Assembly (NCBI RefSeq): GCF_013402815.2
Contig: NZ_CP058601.1
Location: forward strand, 248,001 to 312,000
Length of the DNA stretch: 64,000 nucleotides
Source of the DNA: Natrinema halophilum
Lineage (GTDB): Archaea; Halobacteriota; Halobacteria; Halobacteriales; Natrialbaceae
Reading direction: 5' to 3'
Shown here: in pieces, positions 52,932 to 61,591 of the stretch
Layout of the letters: each line of letters opens with the position of its first letter
Position numbering within the stretch: the stretch's first letter is position 1
Notes under the pieces: model-generated
Seen by the model: only the letters and a program-made list of their open reading frames with translations
Database searches by the model: none
Told to the model about the DNA's origin: nothing
Made by a program: the position numbers and the translations under genes

Positions 52932-54092
52932 ATGGACCGTGTTGCAATCATCGGCGCCTCGATGACGCAGTTCGGACAACGCGAGGGCGAGTGGGTCCTC
53001 GATCTCCTCGCAGAAGCCGGAATCGAGTGTCTGGAGGATGCAGGTGTCGATGCCGACGAGGTCGACCATCTCTACGTCTCGAACATGGCAAGCGGGGAGT
53101 TCGAGGGACAGACCGGCGTCCCGAACGCGCTGGCCCACGACATAGACGCGATGCCGGCCTACACCCAACGCGTCGATCAGACGAGTTCCAGCGGCGGCGC
53201 CGGGATGTACGCTGCCTGGCAATCGATCGCCAGCGGGGCGAGCGATATGACCCTGCTCGTCGGCGGGGAAAAAATGACCCATCGAACGACTGGAGAAGCC
53301 ACGGACGTCATCGCTTCGCTGACCCACCCCGTAGAATACAAACACGGCGTGACGTTGCCGTCGTTTGCCGGACTGACGGCCCGCCGCTATCTCGAGCAGT
53401 TCGACGCACCTCGCGAGAGCCTCGCGAAGGTCGCCGTCAAAAACCACAGAAACGGCGTCGATAACCCCCACGCACAGTTCCAGAAGGAAATCGATCTCGA
53501 GACGGTCCTCGAATCACCGATCGTCGCCGATCCGCTCCGGCTGTACGATTTCTGTCCGATCACGGATGGATCGGCGGCGCTTATGTTCTGTCCAGAGTCC
53601 GTCGCGCAGGAATACACGGACGACTACGCGCTCGTGACCGGTATCGACGGTGCGACGGACACCCACGTCGTCCACGAGCGAGACGATCCGACCGTAATGG
53701 GCGGCGTCGTCGACAGCGGACGGGGAGCGTACGAGATGAGCGGTCTCGAGCCCGACGATATCGACGTTGCGGAACTCCACGACATGTTCACCATCCTCGA
53801 ATTCCTGCAGATGGAAGGGCTCGGCTTTGCAGACCAGGGCGAAGCCTGGCAACTCGTTGACGAGGGCTATACGGAACGCGATACCGGCGAATTACCGATC
53901 AATACCTCTGGCGGGTTGAAGTCGAAGGGCCACCCACTCGGTGCCAGCGGCGTCGCTCAGGGCGTCGAGATCTACGAACAACTCGTCGGCGAGGCCGGGC
54001 CACGACAGGTCGATGCGGACGCGGGCCTGTGCTGTAACGTCGGCGGCTTCGGCAACTGCGTTATCACCACGATCATGGAGGCAGCACGATGA
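52932..54092 (+). CDS. Thiolase-fold protein with Ser in place of nucleophilic Cys
   Basis: 386 residues, close to the archaeal thiolase family that works with DUF35/OB-fold partners. It has the N-terminal VAIIGASMTQFGQ, VDQTSSSGGAGMYAAW (84-96), LLVGGEKM, the CPITDGSAALMFCPE region, HDMF near residue 280, GHPLGASG (His334), and GLCCNVGGFGNCV (367-377). At the place of the nucleophilic Cys (normally CASG) there is Ser85, so ordinary Claisen chemistry is doubtful. It overlaps the OB-fold gene by ATGA, showing a complex. Likely acyl-CoA binding. Confidence 0.9.
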   Translation: MDRVAIIGASMTQFGQREGEWVLDLLAEAGIECLEDAGVDADEVDHLYVSNMASGEFEGQTGVPNALAHDIDAMPAYTQRVDQTSSSGGAGMYAAWQSIASGASDMTLLVGGEKMTHRTTGEATDVIASLTHPVEYKHGVTLPSFAGLTARRYLEQFDAPRESLAKVAVKNHRNGVDNPHAQFQKEIDLETVLESPIVADPLRLYDFCPITDGSAALMFCPESVAQEYTDDYALVTGIDGATDTHVVHERDDPTVMGGVVDSGRGAYEMSGLEPDDIDVAELHDMFTILEFLQMEGLGFADQGEAWQLVDEGYTERDTGELPINTSGGLKSKGHPLGASGVAQGVEIYEQLVGEAGPRQVDADAGLCCNVGGFGNCVITTIMEAAR

Positions 54093-54454
54093 CGATGGAA
54101 GCGACGCGCTACGACGACGGCTCGATCAGCTACCCCGGTCACCCGCGCGGACCCGACGGTGCGAAACCGGTAGAAACGGTCGACATAAGCGAGTACACCG
54201 CGGAGGTCGTAACCTGGACGACCAGCACGGCAACGCCGCCGGGCGTCCGCGAACCGAATCATCTCGCAATCGTCGAGTTCGATATCGACGGCGAATCGGT
54301 CCGTGCGATCGGTCAGTTGACCACCAGCGACGTCGAAACGGGCGACGAGGTCCGACCGGTCCACGTCGACGAACTGCGCGAACCCGGTGCGGGCATCAGA
54401 GAACCGGAGAGTCAGCCCTGGGACGGCTATCGGTTCGAACCGGTAGAGAGCTAG
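54089..54454 (+). CDS. OB-fold protein (DUF35-like) lacking the zinc ribbon
   Basis: 121 residues. Strands EYTAEVVTWTTSTATPPGV, HLAIVEFDIDGESVRAIGQL and GDEVRPVHVDEL form the OB fold of DUF35 proteins, but the N-terminal CxxC-CxxC ribbon is missing; residues 1-35 are polar and cysteine-free. It is coupled to the thiolase gene (ATGA overlap), so it is the partner subunit of that complex. Its stop TAG overlaps the stop of the convergent gene in a shared CTAG. Confidence 0.82.
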   Translation: MTMEATRYDDGSISYPGHPRGPDGAKPVETVDISEYTAEVVTWTTSTATPPGVREPNHLAIVEFDIDGESVRAIGQLTTSDVETGDEVRPVHVDELREPGAGIREPESQPWDGYRFEPVES

Positions 54455-55269
54455 CGGTCGGGTTCGTCGCCGCTATTTTCGCCCCCGTAAGCTTCGTCGT
54501 CAGTGTCGGCTCCCTCGGATTCGGTACGATCAACTTTCGGATCGCTGTCATCGACATTGCGTTCGTCTTCGTCGCTCTCGTTCGAGTCCGCCGTCGCATC
54601 TTCGTCGGAGCCGTACCGATCCCGCAGGGTCTCGAGTTCCGCATCGACGTCGACGGCCGAGTCGCGATCGTCTGACGTGCGTTCCGTCTCCGCGTTCTCC
54701 GAATCCGCGTTCGTCCCGACGTCGGCAAGCGGTCCGTTCTCGATGTCGATTTCGACGCCGCGATCGGACGCTGAGGGTGTGCTATCAACCGCTTCCGTCT
54801 CGCCTTCGGCGACGTCCCGAAGGCGACGATCGACGTCGTCGCGGAGTTCCCGCGCCTCCGCGAGCAGGTCGCGAGCCTGTTCGTCAGCCGGCAGCCCACC
54901 GGTCGAGGCGGCCCGTTGTAGCTCAGACAGCACGGTGTCGAGTTGCGAGAGCGTGGTGCGGCGGAGTTCGCTCGTCCGATCGCTCGTCGCCTCGGCGGCC
55001 GCCGACGTTCGATTTCGCGCTTCTCGTCCTCCCTGGACGAGTTTCAGGCTTCGCTGGAACGCCTCGAGCGCACGAACGCTGGTTTCGAGGACCGCAATGA
55101 CTGCGGGAAGCGCGATTTCGTCGGTAAATCGAAGCACCTCGCCGGGCGTCGGTGGTCGAAGCGGTGGCCGTCGGCGAGCGCTCGACTCCTCGAGTTCCGT
55201 CCGAAGCGCGTCGATCGTTCGCGTGAGTTCTCGAACTGCGTCGACGAGTTCGTCGTCGTGGTCGGCCAT
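54451..55269 (-). CDS. Haloarchaeal coiled-coil/acidic protein, function unknown
   Basis: 272 residues. The N-terminal helical part (about 1-165: DELVDAVRELTRTIDALRTE, FTDEIALPAVIAVLETSVRA, LSELQRAAST, ARDLLAEARELRDDVD) looks like coiled coil. From about 170 on the sequence is almost pure Asp/Glu/Ser, disordered by appearance. No membrane segment. Conserved in haloarchaea from memory. Start at 55269 (a start 3 codons upstream is possible). Convergent with the thiolase operon. Confidence 0.72.
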   Translation of the reverse strand: MADHDDELVDAVRELTRTIDALRTELEESSARRRPPLRPPTPGEVLRFTDEIALPAVIAVLETSVRALEAFQRSLKLVQGGREARNRTSAAAEATSDRTSELRRTTLSQLDTVLSELQRAASTGGLPADEQARDLLAEARELRDDVDRRLRDVAEGETEAVDSTPSASDRGVEIDIENGPLADVGTNADSENAETERTSDDRDSAVDVDAELETLRDRYGSDEDATADSNESDEDERNVDDSDPKVDRTESEGADTDDEAYGGENSGDEPDR

Positions 55270-55401
55270 ACGCGACATACGGCCGCCCATATGAAAAGCC
55301 GGACGGTCAGAGAATCCGCCCGCAGAAGCGGGATGACGTCGGCGAGAGTTGTTTCGGATCGCCGAGTAGGCCACAATTTTTATGCGCTATCGTGTGTTCT
55401 T

Positions 55402-56085
55402 ATGAACAGAATGGAAGACGAGCGAGGGGGGCTCGTATCGGATAATGCGACGTTCGCACGGACGCTCGACACGCTCAAGCAAGAGGGGAGCAACATACTG
55501 CTCGTCGGTGCCGATGCGCCCGAAGCACACCAAATGGCCTGTCAGCGTTTGCTCGGGGCGACGGACCGAGACTCTCGGTACCGACTGTTCGTAACCGGCG
55601 GTGAAACCCGCGTTTCCTGCGGGAGAACGGACGGTGCGTCTGACGAACGGGTCCGCACGATCGATTATTCGAATACGAGACTCGATCCTGATGGAACGGG
55701 GGAGGAAGAGTCAGCAGCCGACGGCGGCCTACCGTCGCCGGGAACGATCGGCGTCGCGATCATCGAGGCGATAGACGAACTCGCAGAGACGGCCGAAGGA
55801 TTCGACCCTGCGGAACTACGCGTTTGCGTCGACTCACTGGTGCCGCTTTTGCAAGAACACGACGCGGAGACCATGTTTCGCTTGCTCCACGTGACAACTT
55901 CACGTACCGACAAGGCTCGAGGAATGGGCCACTATCACTTACCGATCCCGGTGGACCACGACGCGGTGAATCTGTTCGAACCGATGTTCGACGCGATCGT
56001 GACGGTCCGTTCTCGCGACGACCGTAGCGAGCATCAATGGTTCCTTCGAGAGACGGAGACGACCACCGACTGGCTCGAACTCTAG
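55402..56085 (+). CDS. Haloarchaeal RecA-like (DUF7504-type) protein, function unknown
   Basis: 227 residues. The shape of a RecA/KaiC-fold protein: NILLVGADAPEAHQMACQRLL at the P-loop position (no Gly-Lys-Ser), VAIIEAIDELAETAEGFDPAELRVCVDSLVPLLQEHDAETMFRLLHVTT (split here only by description: the Walker-B-like strand is LRVCVDSL), and a C-terminal strand FDAIVTVRSRD. The same general class as the gene at 830-1453, again with a degenerate P-loop. A TTTTTATGCG element about 20-28 bp before the ATG at 55402 fits a promoter. Confidence 0.75.
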   Translation: MNRMEDERGGLVSDNATFARTLDTLKQEGSNILLVGADAPEAHQMACQRLLGATDRDSRYRLFVTGGETRVSCGRTDGASDERVRTIDYSNTRLDPDGTGEEESAADGGLPSPGTIGVAIIEAIDELAETAEGFDPAELRVCVDSLVPLLQEHDAETMFRLLHVTTSRTDKARGMGHYHLPIPVDHDAVNLFEPMFDAIVTVRSRDDRSEHQWFLRETETTTDWLEL

Positions 56086-56271
56086 ACCGTCACTCGGTGC
56101 ACAACCTGATCGAACGCAAACAGATACGCGATCCTGACGGTAATCTCCGTTCGAGGATTGCGAACAGAACCGAGCATTCTCCGGTCTATGGGCGATGTTG
56201 CTCCAGTGATATCGGTGTTACGGCACAAGGTCTATATATCGAACGACCTATCCGTTCACAGAGTAGCATAT

Positions 56272-58230
56272 ATGGTCGAAGCCACTACTGAGCTTCTCGC
56301 TGGAATGGCTGTTACCGTTTTCATCGCACTCTTGTTTTTCGGCGTTGTCGTCCTGTGGGACGTGGCGCTTGCCCTGCGAAGCGTCGGCGACAAAATCGAT
56401 AAGCTCGAGGACAACATCGACGACGATCTAACGGACATCTCACACAGTTTAGATGGGATGTCGGCCGGTCGCGGTGGCGGAGGAACGCAACTGCATTTGA
56501 GCGGTGGAACGATCAGTTCTGGTCAGGGTGCAACCCAGCCCCAGCAAGCGCCACAGTCAGCCAACCAGGCAGGAGGTGCAACCCAGCAGGCCGCTCCCGG
56601 TCAGCAGGCCGCTGCCGGTCAGCAGGCCGCTGCCGGTCAGCAGGCCGCTGCCGGTCAGCAAGCCGCTGCCAACCAGCCAGGGCCGCAGGGAGCCGCCGGT
56701 CCACAGGGGGCCGACGGTCCGCAGGGAGCCACCGGTCCGCAGCCCGGCCCACAGCCGAATCACCGCGAACAGGAGACACGGGCGGCCGAGCAGGAGGCGG
56801 AGTCGCCCGAAGAGGGCCGGGAAACCGACCCCGAACCGAACGAAGCTACACGCCCGGAGGGGCAAACCGCCGAGACCGACCACGAAGCGGTCGACCCGGA
56901 CGAGACCGATTCCGGTCATGACGCGGTGGAAGCCGTAGCGGAGAACCCGGCCGATGCGTCGGAACCCGACGATGAACCGGATGACCCACCGCATCCACAC
57001 GCCGAACGCAACCGCGGCCGATTCATCACATCCCCCGATCGAACCGCGTGGTACGCTACGCCGCTGGATCGTGAGGCGATCGCGGCTGCTCGGCCGTCGA
57101 TCGCCGGCGAACTACCGTCGGGATCGGACGACGAAATCGACGAGTCTGACGTGATCGCAGTCGGCCCAGTCGACTCGGATCAGTCGACGCCAGTCGACAC
57201 ACCCGAAGCCGCCGTCGCAGCCGACACCCCAGACGAATCAGACGAGGCCGATTCGGACGTCGATACGACGGTTGACTCGGAAGAGACATCGGAAGGTCGT
57301 TCCGACGAATCGAACGAACGAGCGAACCCGGCCGAAGGCTCCCCCGAATCGTCTGACGAAACGAACGTGTCGGTATCGGCTGACGAAGGGGCCGCCGATC
57401 GCGAACGCGGGGCCGACGACGCCGATATACCGGACTCTCTCGAGGATATTGACGTGCTGTCGTTCGACGAAGAGAGAGACGTCGAATCAGCGGACGGTTC
57501 GACGGTACCCGACGAAACGAACGGCCCGGCCGAGAGCAACACCGAATCCGACAGGGCGGTCGATCGGTCGAACGATACGGCCGCCGGTGGCGAAATCGAC
57601 GATGACGACGTCGCCGCTGACGAAGCCGCTCGAGACGACGGTAGCGATGCCGATGGAAGGGCGGACGTCTCCGACGTCCCTGACGTCGCCGAGGAGTCGA
57701 CCGACCCAGATCCGGCGGCCGGCCAACAGCCCAACGAGTCCGATACCCGGTCCACGGAGGACGGCCGAGTTGCTGACGATGGGAGCGACACAACGGACGA
57801 AGATGACGCACCGTCCGAAGATGCACTCGCCGAATTCGAGTTCGACGACATCGGCGAGCTCGATGACGACGGCGACGACGTAACTGTCGAAGAAGCCGTC
57901 GATACGATGAACGAGGATGCACCTGCTCCGGAACTCTCGAGCCACCGGTTCGACGTAACGGCGGCGGAAACCGACGAAGGAGCTGCGGTGTTGACCGTCG
58001 AATTCGACACCGAATCGGTCGATATTACCGGATCGACGGAGCGGTTGCTCCAGTATCAGATGCGGAGCTTCGCGGACCGTGAATCGACGCCGGACGGTGA
58101 CGTATCCATCGGTCGAGATCGAATCGTTATCGAGATTCCCGACTCGGACGGGGCCGCGATCCAGCAGTGGGGTGAAGCGGCCGTCAGCATTATCGATCGC
58201 ACGCTGTATCTCTCAGACAACAGTAGTTAA
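56272..58230 (+). CDS. Membrane-anchored protein with collagen-like and Gln/Ala repeats
   Basis: 652 residues. One N-terminal membrane helix (about 10-32: AGMAVTVFIALLFFGVVVLW), then a short coiled coil (VGDKIDKLEDNIDDDL). A repeat zone follows (about 85-160): four GQQAAA units, then collagen-like Gly-Pro-Gln-Gly-Ala triplets. A very long Asp/Glu/Ser-rich acidic part (about 160-540) leads to a compact C-terminal domain (about 550-645: SHRFDVTAAETDEGAAVLTV, DITGSTERLLQYQMRSFADR, DRIVIEIPDSDGAA). The C-terminal domain probably faces the cytoplasm or the outside at the end of a long spacer. A TATATATC element lies at 56232-56240. Function unknown. Confidence 0.8.
   Translation: MVEATTELLAGMAVTVFIALLFFGVVVLWDVALALRSVGDKIDKLEDNIDDDLTDISHSLDGMSAGRGGGGTQLHLSGGTISSGQGATQPQQAPQSANQAGGATQQAAPGQQAAAGQQAAAGQQAAAGQQAAANQPGPQGAAGPQGADGPQGATGPQPGPQPNHREQETRAAEQEAESPEEGRETDPEPNEATRPEGQTAETDHEAVDPDETDSGHDAVEAVAENPADASEPDDEPDDPPHPHAERNRGRFITSPDRTAWYATPLDREAIAAARPSIAGELPSGSDDEIDESDVIAVGPVDSDQSTPVDTPEAAVAADTPDESDEADSDVDTTVDSEETSEGRSDESNERANPAEGSPESSDETNVSVSADEGAADRERGADDADIPDSLEDIDVLSFDEERDVESADGSTVPDETNGPAESNTESDRAVDRSNDTAAGGEIDDDDVAADEAARDDGSDADGRADVSDVPDVAEESTDPDPAAGQQPNESDTRSTEDGRVADDGSDTTDEDDAPSEDALAEFEFDDIGELDDDGDDVTVEEAVDTMNEDAPAPELSSHRFDVTAAETDEGAAVLTVEFDTESVDITGSTERLLQYQMRSFADRESTPDGDVSIGRDRIVIEIPDSDGAAIQQWGEAAVSIIDRTLYLSDNSS
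56599..56670 (+). repeat. Four tandem 18-bp units inside the coding region
   Basis: Unit ggtcagcaggccgctgcc at 56599-56616, 56617-56634, 56635-56652 and 56653-56670 (last with one change). Each encodes six residues (GQQAAA). Near-identity suggests recent expansion; copy number may vary between strains. Confidence 0.9.
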
Positions 58231-58252
58231 GACGGACTCGACGTTCTTCTCT

Positions 58253-58366
58253 CCGCCGTAGGCGTTCGCCACTACATCGCAGACTGCAACCCGCCGTAGG
58301 CGTTCGCCACTACATCGCAGACCGCAACCCGCCGTAGGCGTTCGCCACCACATCGCAGACCGTTAC
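58253..58366. repeat. Three tandem 38-bp repeats with alternative hairpins
   Basis: Units at 58253-58290, 58291-58328 and 58329-58366, differing in a few positions. Each holds cgccgtaggcg overlapping ggcgttcgcc, so the central ggcg can pair left or right, giving two mutually exclusive hairpins per unit. The array begins 22 bp after the stop of the collagen-like gene. The remaining 58367-58616 shows no gene. Confidence 0.85.
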
Positions 58367-58616
58367 GGACGAACGGGGCCCGTACTCGGGATAGTTCGGA
58401 TAATCGTCGGGCGTCCGTGACCGGTGAAGACGACCGGTACTGTAGCGATGCTCTCACGAGAGCGGCGGGATACCGGTCCCGTCGGTCGTTACGTTGTCCG
58501 CACGGATGCCGACTGCTCGAGCTATCTCCGCACCCGCGGTGTCGACCGAACCATCGATTTCGCCTTCTGACCGACCCGGCCGCCCCGGACTACTGACCGC
58601 GAGGCGGTACACCCGG

Positions 58617-59132
58617 TTATCGCGCTCGAGCGAACGCTCGCCGCAGAACCGTCAGCAAGACGTACGACTCGTATTTTTGCGTCCGACAGTGAGCGCAGGG
58701 CTCCATCGCTGCGACGATATCGTCGATCGTATCCGCGTATTCGTCCGTGAGCGTCTCGAGGAGCGCTTCGACTTCGGGGCGAGCCGCTTCGACCAACTCG
58801 TCGATTTCGTCGTCGGCGTCTTCCGGGAGCGTATACGAGAGGAGCATCGTGGTTGCGCCGTAGTACTTCGACGTCCCGCCGCGGCCTTCCTCGTACCGGA
58901 CGACTTCGACGAGCCCCGCATCTCGAAGGGTATTGATGTGGTGGCGAACCGTATTTTCCGTCCGGTCGATCCCTCGACTCGTGAGTTCCGCGTCGACGTC
59001 GCCGGCCGTCATCGGCTCGTCGGCGAGCATGTCGAGAATCATCGCTCGAACGGGCTCGTCGACGGCGGTCGAGAGGTCGGCGTCCTGAATCGCGATGTCT
59101 CGAAGCTGAATATCCGGGTCGGACTGATACAT
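58617..59132 (-). CDS. Winged-helix regulator with C-terminal CxxC, next to metal pump
   Basis: 171 residues. An ArsR/Lrp-like winged helix (about 22-82): STAVDEPVRAMILDMLADEP, then MTAGDVDAELTSRGIDRTEN, recognition helix TVRHHINTLRDAGLVEVV, wing YEEGRGGTSKYYG. A helical dimerisation part follows (about 95-140), and at the end MEPCAHCRTQKYESY offers a Cys146-x-x-Cys149 pair (plus His148) for a metal ion. Divergent from the HMA/ATPase genes (173 bp between starts), so it is likely their metal-responsive regulator. Confidence 0.87.
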   Translation of the reverse strand: MYQSDPDIQLRDIAIQDADLSTAVDEPVRAMILDMLADEPMTAGDVDAELTSRGIDRTENTVRHHINTLRDAGLVEVVRYEEGRGGTSKYYGATTMLLSYTLPEDADDEIDELVEAARPEVEALLETLTDEYADTIDDIVAAMEPCAHCRTQKYESYVLLTVLRRAFARAR

Positions 59133-59257
59133 ACGAGGTACTGGGGACGCCAACCCCAAAGGTATCGGCCCGTCCTCAGTCGGCGGGAACTTCGGAGCCG
59201 AAGTCCTAGACGATCCGTCTCACCGGTGAAACGACCGGTCCAACTACCCAAACATAT

Positions 59258-59269
59258 CATATAAAAAAT
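59258..59269 (+). promoter_or_regulatory. Promoter of the metal-efflux genes
   Basis: CATATAAAAAAT lies 37-48 bp before the ATG at 59306, in the divergent region shared with the regulator gene. A ggagg at 59280-59284 could serve as a ribosome site if the transcript has a short leader, though its 21-nt distance is long. Confidence 0.5.
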
Positions 59270-59305
59270 GCTTTTGTCGGGAGGACCCCTTTCTCGACGT
59301 GAACG

Positions 59306-59521
59306 ATGACCCAAACTACGCAGTTTCGCGTCATGGACTTCGATTGCCCGACGTGTGCGAGCAACGTCGAACGGGCGATCGAGTCGACCGACGGCGTCGA
59401 ATCCATCTCTGTCCACTACACGACGGGCCGCGTCGAGATCACGTACGACGAAGACGCGATCGAACCGGCCGCGTTCGAGCGAATGATCGAGAATCAGGGT
59501 TATACGCCACAACCCGCGTAA
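59306..59521 (+). CDS. HMA-domain metallochaperone
   Basis: 71 residues, one heavy-metal-associated domain. The metal site is MDFDCPTCAS (Cys14, Cys17), with the fold segments VERAIESTDGVESISVHY, GRVEITYD and MIENQGYTP. An Asp directly before the first Cys (DCxxC) is the pattern seen in zinc/cadmium/lead-type HMA domains rather than the GMTCxxC of copper ones. It likely hands metal to the ATPase encoded 14 bp downstream, which lacks its own HMA domain. Confidence 0.93.
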   Translation: MTQTTQFRVMDFDCPTCASNVERAIESTDGVESISVHYTTGRVEITYDEDAIEPAAFERMIENQGYTPQPA

Positions 59522-59535
59522 CGGCCTCTTCACCC

Positions 59536-61539
59536 ATGTTACCGAACCGACTGCCGTCCGACTGGCAACGATACTATGCGCAACATCGCACGGCCATCGT
59601 CACGGTCGTCACCGGATTGCTGTACGCGGGTGGCTGGACTCTCGGCGCCGTCACCGATGCCGATCTGGCGGGCGCTGGCGTCCTCGTCGTCGCGACCGTT
59701 ATCGGCGGGTACGACATCGCGAAGCACGGCTACTACGAACTCCGGAACCGAACGCTCGGGATCAAGACGCTCGTGACGGTGGCCGCCGTCGGTGCCATCG
59801 GAATCGGCGCCTACTGGGAAGCCGCGGCCGTCGTCTTCCTGTTCAGCCTCGGCAGTTACCTCGAGGGGCGGACGATGCGCAAGACACGATCGGCCCTCGA
59901 GGAATTGCTCGAGCTGTCGCCGGACACGGCTATCGTCCGTCGGGACGGGTCGCAGGTCGAAGTCCCAGCTCGAGAGGTTCGGGACGGCGAGATCGTGGTC
60001 GTCAAACCGGGAGGGAAGATCCCCGTCGACGGTGAGGTGGTCGACGGCGAAAGTGCGGTCGATCAAGCGCCCGTGACGGGTGAGAGTGCCCCCGTTCACA
60101 AGACCGCCGGTGACGACGTTTTCGCCGGGACGATCAATACGGACGGCGCACTCGAGGTCCGGACGACCGGGACGGGGTCAGACACGACCCTTCAGCGGAT
60201 TATCCGTCGAGTCGAGGAAGCCCAGGAGGCGCAGTCGCCGGCGGAAAGCCTCATCGACCGCTTTGCATCGTATTACACGCCGGCGATACTCGTGCTCTCG
60301 ATCGGTGCGTTCGCGGCGACGCGAGACGCCATGCTGGCGTTGACCCTGCTGGTGATCGGCTGCCCCGGTGCGTTGGTCATCGGTCCGCCCGTCAGCATCG
60401 TCTCGGCGATCGGCAACGCCGCGCGCAATGGAGTGCTGTTGAAAGGCGGCGCGCATCTCGAGACCGCCGGCAAGATCGATCTCGTCGCCTTCGACAAGAC
60501 TGGCACGCTGACAAAAGACGAAACGGCTGTCGTCGACGTCACAGGGTTCGATTGCGACGCGGATCAGGTGCTCCGTCTCGCAGCCGTCGCCGAAAAAAAG
60601 AGCGAACACCATCTCGGGGATGCCATTCTCGAGGCGGCAACCGATCGCGACGATACGACTTCAATCGCTGCCGACGGCGGTGAGCCGAGTGGTTCGAGGC
60701 GACCCTCGTCGGATATGCGGTCCGACGGTGGAGCAGTTGCGACGAATCCGATGCCCGCCGGCAGCGGGTCCGTTCCGGATCCCGACGAGTTCGACGTCAT
60801 CCCGGGCAAGGGCGTCGTCGCCTCCCACGACGGAAACGAGATCGTCGTCGGAAACCGGGCGCTCCTCGCGGCCGAGGCGATTGCAGTGCCCGACGACGTA
60901 GGTGACTACGTCCGCGAGCGCGAATCTGACGGCGAAACTGCAGTCCACGTCGTACGTAACGGGACCGTCGTCGGCATCATCGCCCTTCGGGACGAATTGC
61001 GCGATGCCGCTCCGGACGTCGTACGGTCGGTAAAAGACGCGGGCATCCGGACGGTGATGCTCACCGGCGACAACGAACGGACGGCCGAGGCCGTCGCTCG
61101 AGCCGTCGGTATCGACGACTATCGCGCCGAGTTACTTCCCGAAGAGAAGCAGGCAGCGATCGAAGCGTTTCGTGACGGAGAGACGGCCGGAAAGTCGGGA
61201 CACGTGGTGGCGATGGTCGGCGACGGTATCAACGATGCACCGTCGCTGGCGACGGCGGACGTCGGCATCGCGATGGGTGCGGCGGGCACCGACACGGCCA
61301 TAGAGACGGCCGATATGGCGCTGATGGCCGACGACCTCTCGCGGATCCCCGACGCGATCAGTCTAAGCAAGGCGACGCGCTGGAACATCACCGAGAACGT
61401 CGCCATTGCGGTCCTGACCGTCGGACTCCTGCTCGCGGCCGTCCTCGGGAACGTCGTCCACCTCGCCGGCGGAATGCTCGTCCACGAGGGCAGCGTTCTC
61501 CTGGTTATCCTCAACGGGATGCGCCTTCTCCGGCACTGA
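59536..61539 (+). CDS. P1B-type heavy-metal ATPase with CPG motif
   Basis: 667 residues. P-type landmarks: TGES (181-184, actuator), the helix motif GCPGALVIG (Cys276-Pro-Gly278), DKTGT (Asp320 phosphorylated), and GDGINDAP (562-569). P1B transporters usually carry CPC, and the nucleotide domain normally has an HP dipeptide; here they are CPG and SEHHLG (His358-His359). No N-terminal HMA domain is fused; a separate one precedes it. An acidic/Ser-rich insert (about 370-410) sits in the nucleotide domain. It exports a soft metal ion (zinc, cadmium or copper class). It follows the chaperone gene by 14 bp in one operon. Confidence 0.93.
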   Translation: MLPNRLPSDWQRYYAQHRTAIVTVVTGLLYAGGWTLGAVTDADLAGAGVLVVATVIGGYDIAKHGYYELRNRTLGIKTLVTVAAVGAIGIGAYWEAAAVVFLFSLGSYLEGRTMRKTRSALEELLELSPDTAIVRRDGSQVEVPAREVRDGEIVVVKPGGKIPVDGEVVDGESAVDQAPVTGESAPVHKTAGDDVFAGTINTDGALEVRTTGTGSDTTLQRIIRRVEEAQEAQSPAESLIDRFASYYTPAILVLSIGAFAATRDAMLALTLLVIGCPGALVIGPPVSIVSAIGNAARNGVLLKGGAHLETAGKIDLVAFDKTGTLTKDETAVVDVTGFDCDADQVLRLAAVAEKKSEHHLGDAILEAATDRDDTTSIAADGGEPSGSRRPSSDMRSDGGAVATNPMPAGSGSVPDPDEFDVIPGKGVVASHDGNEIVVGNRALLAAEAIAVPDDVGDYVRERESDGETAVHVVRNGTVVGIIALRDELRDAAPDVVRSVKDAGIRTVMLTGDNERTAEAVARAVGIDDYRAELLPEEKQAAIEAFRDGETAGKSGHVVAMVGDGINDAPSLATADVGIAMGAAGTDTAIETADMALMADDLSRIPDAISLSKATRWNITENVAIAVLTVGLLLAAVLGNVVHLAGGMLVHEGSVLLVILNGMRLLRH

Positions 61540-61591
61540 ACCGTGACGGGACGAAACAACTGACAGTCAACGCCACATGTGATTCAGAACC

